Assembly (NCBI GenBank): GCA_965644295.1
Contig: CBFFRP010000371.1
Coordinates: 124,001-188,000, forward strand
Origin: Paraphysomonas bandaiensis
Lineage: Eukaryota > Chrysophyceae
Direction of reading: 5' to 3'
Length of the DNA: 64,000 nt
Shown here: one piece after another, positions 29,696-40,789 of the stretch
How the letters are laid out: every line of letters begins with the position of its first letter
How positions within the stretch are numbered: the first letter of the stretch is position 1
The notes under the pieces: generated by a model
The model's input: the letters and a program-made list of their open reading frames with translations, nothing else
Databases searched by the model: none
Told to the model about the DNA's origin: nothing
Translations under genes and position numbers: made by a program

Positions 29696-32025
29696 ATGGT
29701 TAAAATTTTAATATGTGGTTCTGTAAATAGTGAATGGAAACTTTTTTATAATAAAATTACAACATTACAAAAATCATCCCATGGTCCATTTGATGTTGTA
29801 TTATGTATAGGAAATTTTTATAATAATTTTAATGAATTTGTTAATTCATTAAAAAATAATGAAATTGAATTCATTATACCAACATATATATGTGATAATT
29901 GTAATGGTATGACTGATAATGATCTACCTACTAATGCTCATTGGCTGCCTGCATGTGGTGTATCTACTATACAAGGATTATCTATTGTTACATTGCAACA
30001 TAACTATGATAAAGAACAATATCAACAGTTATATAATACAGTTAATCATATATCATGTGATCTTCTATTAACATCTGATTGGCCTGTGGGTATGGAGCAC
30101 GGACTACCAGACAGGTATATCTACTCTATAGATATCTATATACTAATATCATTAATGTTATATAATAATACAGTGAACTACAGGCATTACGTAATCTTGG
30201 ATATGATTCATCAGTATGCAGTTCATTTTCTTCAGATGTGTCGTCTCTAGCAGCATCTTTGTGCCCTCGTTACCACATGTGCTCCTCTTCATCCCTTCCA
30301 GTATTCTACCAGCGTATACCTTATAGTCAACAAGAACCAGATACACGGGCTTGGTTTACTAGATTTATATCTCTGTCTAAAGCTTCTTCCTCAAAGGATA
30401 AGACTGTGAAATGGGTTCATGCGCTTTCTGTCACCCCCTGCGCCACTGCACCACCACAGTCACTGATAGCTGACCTTTCTGTTCCCCACACCCCCTGCCC
30501 GTACAAACAGCACAGCCATCCTGAGTCTCTGGAAGAGCCTGGGCGAAAAAAAGCTCGCTTAGAGGATTCTACCGGTGGTACTTTTTTTTTTGGTGACATG
30601 GGAGTTTCACGCTCTGCTGATAATGGAGGACATCGCAAGCCTCCACCCACTGCGGACTGTCGTACACTATACATCGGGGGCCTGAGTGCTGGAGTACGTG
30701 AAAGAGATATTTCAGACGCATTGCCAGGGTCGAAAGTCGTACGACAGCCCCCTGGAAAAAATTTTGCATTTGTGGAATTCGAAAGCCATGCCAGTGCTGC
30801 AGGTATTTTGGAGCGAGCAGCGACAGCTGTAGGTGTGTCTGTGAGGAATAGACCTGTTACTGTGGGGTGGGCCAACAACGAAGGGCCTTCTTCAGTGTCA
30901 AACAGAGATAATGGAGAGCGAAGCGCACTTACGACCCCGCCGTCATCTGAATGCCGTACACTGTTCATTGGTGGACTTCCTCCTGCGGGAGGAGAGGATG
31001 ATGACCGTATTAAAAGTGAACTCCTGACTATGCTTAAAGGTTCTCAGGAGGTGCATAGAATCTCTGGGAAAACTTTTGCATTTGTTGAGTTTGATTCCCA
31101 CCATTCTGCCTCTGCAGTGGTTGAAGCTTTTTCTTCAGGGTCATTCAGTTTTACCGTATCTAGTGGCGGGAGGCGATGTGATCTGATTGTCGGATGGTCC
31201 AAGGGAGAGGGCCGTGGGGATGCACCAAGTGCGGACTGTTGGTTCTGTTTGGCATCCCCATCCGTGAAGGTTCACCTCGTTGTGAGTGTATCAAATCACA
31301 TGTATCTGTCCTTGCCAAGGGGCGGTGTTACAGACTTTCATGTGCTAGCCATACCTATTGAGTGTGTGAACTCGAGATTAAAGATTTCACCAGGTGCGGC
31401 GGAAAGCCTTTCAAGTTATAAAGTGAATAATTTGTGATATATAGGGGCGGCTGTGGACTTGGATCGCTATCAGATTGCACTAGAGAAGATGTTCGAATCA
31501 CTTGGCATGACATCTATCCGATATGAGAGAGCGTTGCGTACCCGTGGACGGGATCATATGCAAGTCCATATAGTTCCTATTATGAAACAGCACGCCCATC
31601 GAGCTATTCCTACATTCTTGCAAACTGCCAGCAAGTACAGTCTACAATTTCATGAGATAACGGTAAGAGTTAAGGCAGATAGGAATGTGAATTCACACTA
31701 TGATCAGGGAAATGTTGATCTGGCGGATGTGTTAAGTGGGAGTGGTGGAAATGCTTTGCAAGGGGGACCCTACGAAGAGTATTTCTACATAGAGCTTCCG
31801 ATTTCGGGGTCAGATGAGAAACGAAAATTTGTGTTTGTAAAAGACAGAAGCTTTATCCGCGACAAGTCAGCAAAATTTCCGATGCAGTTCGGGTCAGAGG
31901 TGTCTGCAGTAGCAATAGATAGGCCGGATAGGGCAAACTGGAAGAATTGCGCTCTCACTGAAGACCAGGAGAAAGAACTATGTGCAAACTTTCAAAGTGT
32001 ATTTGAGTCATTTGATTTCAATTAA
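29696..32025 (+). CDS. CWF19L1: CWF19L1/Drn1-type protein with two added RRM domains
   Basis: Homologues bind the lariat-debranching enzyme and the late spliceosome. Exons: 29696-30114, 30174-31393 and 31445-32025 (introns 59 and 51 bp); 739 residues. N-terminal metallophosphatase-like domain: MVKILICGSVNSEWKLFYNK, VVLCIGNFY, HWLPACG, CDLLLTSDWPVGMEHGLPD. C-terminal CwfJ region: SADCWFCLASPSVKVHLVVS (HIT-like), GGVTDFHVLAIPIE, then after the intron RYERALRTRGRDHMQVHIVP, RKFVFVKDRSFIRD, PMQFGSEVSAVAI and ESFDFN at the end. Between them lie two RRM-like domains: CRTLYIGGLSAGVRERDI with KNFAFVEFESHASA, and CRTLFIGGLPP with KTFAFVEFDSHHSA, each ending in VGW. In the human and yeast proteins I remember no RRM, and plants have a CCCH finger there, so this arrangement is unusual. 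The donor at 31394 was chosen because it makes the family spacing exact. Confidence 0.9.
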
Positions 32026-33280
32026 AAGATTTAGTAACTATTAATTAGTACAGTGCGTGGTTCAACTACAAAATAAATTTTCTGTGTAAGGGTTTGTGAT
32101 TTTGCACTAAGAATAAGGAGAGTGCTTATGTGTTGGGCTTGATTAATCGATAAAAGTTGTTGTAGTGATCATGTCTACGCAAGTGAGTTGAAAACAGGAC
32201 ATGTATTATGCGAGTATCCCTACGAGTCACAATATGACGACTTTGTATCTTAGTAGTATTATATGAATAAATATAGTTCGGAATACAACCATCAATTACA
32301 TTAGAATTGCAAGAAATATAGATTCGAGGCGAGAGAAGAGAATAAGACTCGTGAACACTCGATACATGCGAGAGAGCAATACAACTACACCTACCTCCAG
32401 TTCTTTACTTGTTGCCGTGAATCACAAATACTATTCCTATGATAATTCTCACAAGGAAAATGATACGTAGACAGAGCTACGTGCTATGTCCAATATTCCC
32501 TCATCAAACTAATATGAGGCAGAATTGACGTCGAACTCAATCTGGTGCAACAACTCTCCCTTCTGCTCAGTACATCCTGGTATTCGCGTGTACATTTCTG
32601 GATGTCCTGCGAACTGAATCGGATGATGGCGATCCTTTAAGAATCACATTTCTCCAGAACCCTAACCATTCCACATCACCTCATCTATATCCTTTGATGT
32701 AGCCATATGGCTTCACAATCTGAATCTGTATTTTTATCTTTTTAATATTCAGTTTAACATCAATGAATTTTCTCATGAGTGTATTATTAATAAGGGTCTC
32801 ACGTACTCTCAATTCATTGGTCTCTTTCTGAGAAGTAGAAGATGAAGTCTTTACTCCATCGCATTCATGTCTTCAGCGTTGCAATAGCTGGCTATAACAT
32901 TAAGCGAGATGATACATTAACAAAGATACTACCCAACAACATGATCCATCCAACCTTATGTACATGTATGTATGTACAGTATGTAGGTGCTTGTAGGCAG
33001 AGCTGAAGTATGTAGAACAGTACCAAGTATGTACGAAGTGTACTGCTGTAGGTGGGTGTGTATATTCAAACAGGTCACGATGAAATCCTCTATTTTTGTT
33101 CTCTCAAAACTTATAATTTACTAATTTTCTCATGATTTCTAGCCGTCCATATACTCTCCATAGTCACTATATATGCATGTATCTAGAATAATATGAAGCA
33201 ATTGCACTTACTCTTAAGTGCTTCTATCGGCTACAAGGCCATACTATCAACATCAATCAACATCATTCAATAACATAATA
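32026..33280. other. Intergenic, with decayed coding fragments
   Basis: About 1.25 kb between the CWF19L1-like gene and the fatty-acid oxidation gene. Apart from the fragments at 32440-32876, nothing is recognisable. Confidence 0.4.
32440..32876 (-). pseudogene. Decayed coding fragments, family unknown
   Basis: On the minus strand, 32876-32691 is open for about 60 codons (QKETNELRVRETLINNTLMR, then KFIDVKLNIKKIKIQIQIV and KPYGYIKGYR) before a stop. Downstream, about 32600-32450 in another frame reads FAGHPEMYTRIPGCTEQKGE then LLHQIEFDVNSAS. The amino-acid make-up looks coding rather than random. No start or splice structure holds the pieces together. Confidence 0.35.
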
Positions 33281-35927
33281 ATGGCACATCATATTCGAAA
33301 GAATACTTTATCATATATCAAACTATCCAATGCTCCAGTTAACGGTAACTACCTTCTATAATCATATACAATTCTTAGTAACACACACATGTATATATAC
33401 AGCACTCTCATTATCTGTTCGTGATAGTTTATTAAGATGTATTGAAGAAGTTTATAAAGATAAACCTAATGGGCTTATTATATATGGAGATGGGAAACAT
33501 TTTTGTGCAGGTGCTGATATTAAGGAGCTTGCAAGAGGGAAGCATCTACAGGCTCCTCCTATGAAACAAGTAAGAAGATAGATCATATCATATAATAGAA
33601 TTTAATTTATTATAATAGATTGTTGCAGCACTTGATGAGTTTGATATACCAGTTGTAGCTCTCATGCAGGGAGCTACCCTTGGATGGGGGTTGGAGCTTG
33701 CATTGGCATGTCACTGGCGTGTTGCATCACCAACAGTGTCTTTAGGGTTCCCAGAGGTTAATTTGGGATTAATTGGAGGTAAGATATTATAGATGATATA
33801 GTGCATGACTGTTCCTATCGACTCTATTGATTGTGTATTTTGTTCTGAAAATATTATTGTGGGAACAGGTACAGGAGGGTCTCAACGCCTTCCTCGCCTC
33901 ATAGGACTAGAGAGGGCCTCCAGTATGCTCGTCAGTGGAAAGCATATAGGAGCCAAAGAGGCAGTGGATATTGGTCTTCTGGACTACATTACAACGGACA
34001 ATCTCGAGTGCAGTGATAGTGTAGAGACTGTTGCTCAGAGGTTTCTTTTCTCCGATACGGTTGCTGGCACATCTGTTGAATCTAGACGCTTGTCGCTGCG
34101 ACCACCTCCGGGTACTACATTCACAGCATTATCGAGTATTATATATATATTATGAAATAATAGTGTTATAGTTTTTTTACAATTACCTTATGCGTGAAGT
34201 TTTATGAGTATTCCTTGTAGCTGATATGTCTGCCGTGGAACTGGAAACCCGTACAAAGGCTGTCGTGTCCTCATCTCGCGGCCTACGTTCCCCTGTAGCT
34301 GCAGCCGAAGCAGTGCGAGCATCTACTCTCCCATTTGAGCAAGGTCTTCGAAAGGAGTGGGAACTCTTTGCTGCTTTGTCCGTAAGTCCTCAGACGGCAG
34401 CACTACAATATCAGCATTTCTCCGAACGAGCTATGTGGAGCAGCCCTACGTTACCCAATAGTACGACAGTGCCGCAAATAGACTCGGTTGGAGTAGTCGG
34501 GGGAGGAAGAGTGGGGATCGACATATCGTTATCTCTGGTTAAGGCTGGTATACCTGTAACTTTGGTTGAGACCAGCTACAGCAAATCACGGGCTGTCGTA
34601 GACACAATAATCGATTCTCTGAAAAAGTGCTCAGATGTCACCGGTTGTGAAGTGGATAAACTATGTTCACTTATCACTCCCGCGCAAGACATTGCTGCTC
34701 TGCAGAATGTTGATATTGTAATCGAGGCAATCCACGATGATCTTGCAGAGAAGAGGCAGGTATTCAGGCAGTTGGACGCAGTGTGTAAGCAGGACACTGT
34801 CCTGACGAGCACATCATCCTATTTCGATGTCGGTGATATAGGCAGCGCAACCACGAGGTCTCGATTTGTTGTGGGCACACGTGAGTATATCACGGATATA
34901 TTTCTGTATGTCATACCACATTTGCCCGCAAGTATATGTATCGCTTTGGAAAGTTATTATAACATACAGTTTTCTGTAGATTTTTTGGCTCCTACTAATG
35001 CAGCAGGGGTGCTGGAGATTGTGCGAGGAAAAGAAACCGCCCCAGAAGCGCTAGCAACATGTAAAATGTTGGCAAAGCGCCTTGGAAATATCCCGCTACA
35101 TATCTCATTTCCACCAGCTTTCGTGGGAGGTCGTATATTCGGAGCGGCGTACAGAGAGGCCCTAGTGATGATTGGGGAGGGGGCTACTCCAATTCAGATA
35201 GATGCCGCTCTTAAGAATGAAGTAGGTCTAGCTATGGGATTATTCGAAATTGCAGATATGATGGGAAATGATAGCCCATGGACAATGGGTGCATACGGTG
35301 GGGATGAGGAAAGTGATACACACAACACCCCCTTTGATATGCACGGTAAGATGTGTGAGAAAGGGTGGATAGGACAGAAATCTGGCAAGGGATGGTATAT
35401 TTACGATTCGAAGACTTCAAAAGAGCCCTCGCAAAATCCGGATCTTTCTGATCTTATTAGTCAGCTCAGAGCGGATATGGTAGGAAAGTTTTCATGTTAG
35501 TATACGCTGTTCTAATATGCGTACTTTACAGAGTAATGAGATTCGGGAAGTTACAACTAAAGAAATAGTCGAACGTTGCATGTTTTCTCTTGTCAATGAG
35601 GCGTTCAGAGTCCTGGATGAGGGAATCGTTGGGCCATCGCATATTGATCTCTTATTTGCTCGTGGGTTTGGGTTTCCACGCCACAAGGGTGGTCCTTTGT
35701 AAGTCGGTTTGATACATAGATACGATTTCAATGATATTTGTTTTAGATGGTGGGCAGAGCGAGAGATTGGTCTAACGAAATTATTTCAGAGTCTCCAGAG
35801 TTATTTTGATAAAAACCCCAAGAGACATTGGCTCAAACCCTCAAAGTTTTTGGGTGATGTAGTCGAATCCGGATCTAGTGTGAAGGAAGAGCTATATTTC
35901 AGGAATTTAAATAACAAAAAACGGTAG
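33281..35927 (+). CDS. Bifunctional enoyl-CoA hydratase / 3-hydroxyacyl-CoA dehydrogenase
   Basis: Multifunctional enzyme of fatty-acid beta-oxidation (EHHADH/MFE-1 architecture): hydrates 2-enoyl-CoA, then oxidises the 3-hydroxyacyl-CoA with NAD. Eight exons: 33281-33344, 33403-33569, 33619-33778, 33869-34111, 34221-34880, 34980-35479, 35532-35698 and 35747-35927; 713 residues. Hydratase half: CAGADIKEL oxyanion segment, GWGLELALACHWRVA and LGFPEVNLGLIGGTGGSQRL with both catalytic glutamates. Dehydrogenase half: GVVGGGRVGIDI NAD loop, IEAIHDDLAEK, TSTSSYFDVGDI, GTHFLAPTNAAGVLEIVRGK with the catalytic histidine, GLAMGLFEIADMMG, then a second C-terminal dehydrogenase lobe. The 99-bp intron 34881-34979 stays open in frame; removing it restores GTHF. 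The C-terminus is NNKKR, not an SKL-type peroxisomal signal, and the N-terminus begins directly in the hydratase domain, so localisation is unclear. Confidence 0.92.
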
Positions 35928-36353
35928 AGGATACATATACTGTGTTATAAGGGAACTAGGAGTTAGAAGTTTCTTATAATGTAATAATACTAGATACTAG
36001 ATAAAATACAGTCAATGTTAAAGTATTGATTGCCCTGTGTTCCATGGAAATTCGATAACTAGATAACTAGAGACTTTCCTCCACTGTGTTGTCGCGGTAG
36101 CATCTGTTATAATTCTACGACGAATAGTACGCATAGAATACGTTTAAGACAAGGCTCGTAGTATTGCTTTAATTATCCTGGAAATCCCAAGATGTTTAGG
36201 AAGCATAATATCATGTATCCAAGGATTGGTGATCGTTAACATAGTCCTTTATATATCGAACACTACCAAACACTATGAAAAGTATTCACAACTAAAATCA
36301 GCTGCGCCATTCCAAAAAATCATACAATGTGAGTACACTTAATTTATCTCAGC
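35928..36353. other. Convergent 3' intergenic region
   Basis: AT-rich sequence between the 3' ends of the beta-oxidation gene and the p47-like gene. No gene seen. Confidence 0.4.
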
Positions 36354-37344
36354 TTACAGTAGTTTCTGGGTAACTGCCGCACCCACAAGGCCCGCTTCAC
36401 TAATAGTAAGCGACACATTGGAGATGTTCTGGGGAGGAAACCCTGCAGCCAAAACGTACGGTGTATCGGGCTCTCCATCTGAGCTGCGAATCATTGCTAC
36501 CATGTCGAGAACGGTATGAGTATGGTTCAGTCTGCATACATTATATCATCATACCAAGTAAAACTAATATACAAGGCCTGTACTCACTTTAGTTTCAACT
36601 TTTTGCCATTACTTAGCTTGACCTGCAAGACAGTTGTAGGGGAAGACGTATCAAGTGGAGGTGGTTGATGGGTTACTGCTCCAGGCACTATCACATATCC
36701 ACCCGACTCTGCTCCTGTATCACCAAGGGTCATTGCCTCGCCAGAGTAGGCCACATAAGGTGGAGGAGTCGGAGCACGATAATTTTCCCCCCTTTTATCC
36801 TCCAGACCAATGCGAACTTCTCCCCCTTTTGCCTCCGCTTGTAACTACACACACCAAGATATACCGATGAATACTGTAGCAATTTACAACTCCTCCTTAC
36901 CTCTCGTGGCACATAACCATCTGATAAGGTAGCTAGGAACTGTTTATTTTCCGGCAACTCTGCATCTCTAAACTCTCCATCATCTACCGTAAATCCATTC
37001 TTATACAGTGTAATCTTTCGCATATCACTTGAAGGTGTGACTTCAGATCCAATATCTTTTGTATCACCCATTGCATTGTTAACGATTCTCTGCATAGGAT
37101 CCTTTGGACCAGATGGAGCCACTACATTTAATCCACTTCCACCACTTTCAATACCACCGACATAATATTCATTTTTCTTATCTTTTTCTTCCTAATTAAT
37201 AATAAAATTATTAGTATATATATATATGTATGTATGTATATGTATATGTATGTATATGTAAGCATATGTGTATGTGTGTATGAGATTATCATGGAGGCAT
37301 ACCTCTTCTCTACGGAGTCTATCGAATGAGGAGATGTTACTCAT
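36354..37344 (-). CDS. p47/Shp1-type SEP and UBX domain protein (Cdc48 adaptor)
   Basis: Adaptor of the Cdc48/p97 ATPase in membrane fusion and protein degradation. Four exons on the minus strand: 37344-37303, 37191-36901, 36844-36588 and 36531-36354; 255 residues. N-terminal segment KNEYYVGGIESGGSGLNV. SEP domain about residues 60-135: ITLYKNGFTVDDGEFRD, then NKQFLATLSDGYVPRE and LQAEAKGGEVRIGLEDKRGE. UBX domain about residues 175-255: TTVLQVKLSNGKKLKLKLNH, DMVAMIRSSDGE, YVLAAGFPPQNIS and ISEAGLVGAAVTQ. The UBX loop keeps FPPQ, close to the FPR-type p97 contact but without the arginine. The N-terminal UBA domain of human p47 is absent, so the protein is short for the family. Intron 1 has a TATG/TATA-rich stretch. 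Confidence 0.9.
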
Positions 37345-38087
37345 ATTATCAGATGATATATTAATATAATGAATTGTATGGAGAGTGTGTTCTGATTATT
37401 GTATGAGTTTCTTATAGAGTTGGAGGAATGGAATGTGAAGCTTCTATATGAATATATACCGTATCGGCATCGTTTATATATTTTTGAACAAAAATGCCTC
37501 ATATATTGAGACAGCAATTCTCTGTATTCCAGCCGTAGTTGTATTGCAGTAATTTAGAGAATATTTGCTTCAACTAATTCCCGAAAAATAAGATGGTGAC
37601 TGCCTATATGACGTACATCACACACACAGTACATATCCTATGCATTGACTATATGAGTATATACATACATCATACAGTGCATATCCTATGCATGGTCCTC
37701 TACAATACAGTACCATCTACACCATACTACTGTACTACTGTACTACTACGTACAAATATACAATACAACTGCACTGCTGTCATTGGACAATTCTCCTACC
37801 ACCGTATACCATGTATATACCGTATAGTGACAGTACTTCAGTACAACTACAGCTGTACATAATGATGCATCATATACCACATACAGCACACTACAATATA
37901 GATATACATCCATACAGTAGTACCATATACGGCACCAATAAACACTCACCTCTCACGCATTGCGCAACATACATACATACACACATATATATATACATCC
38001 ACACCATAACCCTCCATCCACAAGACACATATTATATACCACCCTAATCAACCTGTGTATATTACAGGACATTATAAATAGTTCATA
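37345..38087. other. Divergent intergenic region
   Basis: About 740 bp between the p47-like and HIBCH-like genes. It contains the 37458-37588 repeat and many TACATA/GTATAC-type strings, including two copies of CATATCCTATGCAT near 37630 and 37680. Open frames here are low-complexity and not supported. Confidence 0.45.
37458..37588 (+). repeat. 130-bp dispersed intergenic repeat, copy 1
   Basis: Sequence starting CGTATCGGCATC and including TGCCTCATATATTGAGACA, GTAGTTGTATTG and ATTCCCGAAAA matches the reverse complement of 50888-51021 over its whole length, roughly 80% identical by eye. Both copies lie upstream of minus-strand genes, in opposite orientations. Confidence 0.75.
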
Positions 38088-39952
38088 ATGTTAGCACATT
38101 GTATCCGTTGGAACAAAACTCTATTCCCACGTTCACGTATTCTATCATTACGTTCATATCAATCATTTGATATTACATCAGAGAATATACGAACTGTAGA
38201 AGAAGAATTAAAATCCAGTTATAATGGTGTACAAATATTAACATCAGCAGGTGTTCGTGCTGTTGAATTATGCCGTCCTGATAAAGGAAATTATTTGGAT
38301 CTTATGGTTATTAATAATCTATTAACAAAACTGGAGAATTTAAAAGATAACTGGACTGCTAATGCTGTATTTGTTGGCTCAAGATCGATACATTATTTTT
38401 CATCTGGTATTCATGATGATGATATGTTTGCTGAAAGTCCAGAACTTTTTCAAAAGATTCAGTTACTTGCATCCAAAGTGGAGGACTTCCCTGATCATCT
38501 TCTTGCACTTTATGGAGGCTATATTACTGGTACCCCTTTTGCGATGTTACTTGGCTCTCACGTAAGTATTGTATTGTATTTTTTGCTACCATGCCTAACA
38601 TTTCTATTGGAATGTTGTGTAGTATCGTTTGGGCACACCCTCCCTTAGTCTAAACGTCACTGAACCATCCCGCGGCCAAATTCCAATGGGTGGTTTTGCA
38701 TTTAAATTTTGCACACTCTCACCTTATGGCAAAATCGTAAGTCGGTATTTGACATTCAGTGGTGCTGGCATTCATTCAGTAGAGCTGTATGAAATGGGTG
38801 TACTGACAACACTCACGGACCACAAACCGCACATTGGCATGCAGTTCGGAGACACCATTCCAAGAAAGTATGCGTAGTCATGACCAACTATTTGTTTCTG
38901 ATATATTGCTTTGTGTTGATGTAGCGACACTCAGGCTGTACAGCCTTTTCAGGGTGAGCCAGAGTATCTAAAGGGTCTTATAGATGACATGCATATTGGA
39001 TGTGACTTTGATGTTTCTAATCACGAAGCGTGGGACAAGTTTTTACTTGTACCTCTTCAGAAACCTGAACCGGACCCACTCCACCCCCATAATATTAAGT
39101 GTAAGTATAACGTAGTGTTGCATATTGAGCTCTCTGACTGTTCGTGTAGTTATATACGACGATGTGGAGCACTGCTTTTCTGTTGACACAGTTGAGGAGG
39201 TGTTGCAGAGGTTGGAGGGGATGGCAAATGATGGCAAACAATGGGCTGTCGAAACTCTACGCAACATATCTAAATGCGACCCTCTAGCTCTCAAGGTTTG
39301 TGACATAGAGCACATTGTATGCAGAGTGTTTGCACTAATTCGTCTTCAGGCCTTTTTACGACTGACCAAAGAGGCTGCGGCAGTGCGATCCGAAATTGAA
39401 AGTCTGGAGAAGTTCAATGAAGATCCTGCCCGTGTGAAAGAGCTTTTGAGAACCGCGTACCACGACAGTTTAAGCAAGGAGCTCAACATATCTGGGGTAT
39501 GATGTATACTTATTTTTTATACTTTATATAATGTGCCACACAGCACTTGGTTCGTCGACAAATGGAAGCTAAAGAGAAAATTGCCCAGGGCGCTCCAATG
39601 GAGGAAATAGGGTGGATAAACACAGAGGTGTAGTAGTAGTATGCTACACCTTCCAAATCTTACAGCTTACAGGTGAAGAAAAAATCTGACTTTGACCTTT
39701 CTTATTACGAAACTGAAGAAGAGGAGGCTGTCTCGAACCTAGAAGATAAAACGGTGAGCTAATACATTTCATGATGGTTTGATCTGAAGTCTGTACCAGC
39801 TCAAGGAGATCAAAGAGGAAGAAGCCAGGCAGCTTGCCGAAGCGAAGAAAGCGGAAGAAGAATACCAGCAAGCCATTGCCATCTTCAAGAAAAGGATAAG
39901 TGAAATCTCTGTGGAGAAGTTAGATGATGTGTTCTCTGGCAGCGAGGAGTAA
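38088..39952 (+). CDS. HIBCH-like crotonase-fold protein, catalytic motif not conserved
   Basis: Eight exons: 38088-38561, 38623-38867, 38925-39100, 39150-39295, 39350-39496, 39544-39627, 39673-39753 and 39800-39952; 501 residues. Resembles 3-hydroxyisobutyryl-CoA hydrolase: an early crotonase core (residues about 45-200), the helical segment HCFSVDTVEEVLQRLEGMAN and KCDPLALKAFLRLTKEAA, which matches the typical NTVEEII...SPTSLK region. The hydrolase active-site block, usually PETxIGLFPDVG, is replaced by LNVTEPSRGQIPMGG, so the normal glutamate/aspartate are not evident. A C-terminal extension of about 100 residues is charged and coiled-coil-like (LKEIKEEEARQLAEAKKAEE). The N-terminus (MLAHCIRWNKTLFPRSRILS) has arginines and no acids, fitting a mitochondrial presequence. 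A non-catalytic role, such as the HIBCH-related mitoribosomal protein mS47, is one possibility. The 54-bp intron 39296-39349 remains open in frame. Confidence 0.75.
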
Positions 39953-40364
39953 TTCGATACGGAAATCGGTCTGGTTTAGACTTGTAATAATAATAGTCTA
40001 TTGTAATTATCTGTGCCATTCACAAGTTTGAAGTTAATATTCACAGCAGCAATTATCTGTAATTGAAGTTAATATTCTATAACCTTAATGAAGACAATAA
40101 TGTAGCCATTGACAAGAATGATGAGAAATTCTATTTCAGAGGAGTGTATTGTGTTATATTTAGATACTTCCTCTGAATTATATGTAGCTTCATTTATCAT
40201 TTACAATCCATATTTATTATCTATATTCAACAAATCCTTTAGCTTCACTTATATTGCAAGCCACCATCTTACTTCAATTGCATAATATATATTACAAACG
40301 GAATTGGGTATAATATCGATTAATACAGATAAAAACAGTCGAAAAAACGAAATTTGTAAGTTTC
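39953..40364. other. Convergent 3' intergenic region
   Basis: AT-rich DNA with no coding sequence. GAAGTTAATATTC appears twice (near 40030 and 40064). Confidence 0.35.
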
Positions 40365-40600
40365 CTGGCCCTGTGCCTAAATATTAATTTAAGCAGGTTG
40401 TAGTCAATAATAATTGAAATTACTACTTTTTGTCTCACTCTAGTAGCTCACAACTACATAAGTTAGCGCCTATTGTAATTACAATGATCTTCACTGCGGC
40501 TTCATATTTTCAGTTGATGGATTATCAAATAATAGCGATAATTGAAATTGGGACAGCAAATAGTAATCGTAATGAATATTGATAAATATTCAATAAATCC
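40365..40600. mobile_element. Fragment related to the hAT-like element
   Basis: The stretch AAGCAGGTTGTAGTCAA (about 40393-40409) matches the inner part of the right end of the 22.2-24.4 kb element read on the minus strand (GCAGGTTGTAGTCAA), and a CCCTGTGCC string stands where its CAGGGCTGCG end would be. The segment 40525-40580 (AATAGCGATAATTGAAATTG, then GACAGCAAATAGTAAT) matches 22810-22860 within that element. It looks like a degraded, shorter relative. No matching right end or target duplication was found. Confidence 0.45.
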
Positions 40601-40789
40601 ATCAATTTGGTACTGACATATTATTATTGAATATTTCAACGACCTCGCTAGAGTATAAATGCTAACTATAAACGTATCCGTATACGAGGGGAGAAAATGC
40701 GTTACAATATTGAATATACTACTTATTATATCACGAAAAACTTTAAATACATATCCATGTGAGCGCTAATAATGGCAATTTAATATTAC

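Noticed and set aside
30417-30968. A 183-codon minus-strand open frame
   Set aside because: It lies wholly inside the CWF19L1-like exon with its RRM motifs on the plus strand; no family pattern on the minus strand.
37593-38047. Open frames with HTVHILC and YYCTT repeats
   Set aside because: Low-complexity translation of short intergenic repeats; no family and no splice partner.
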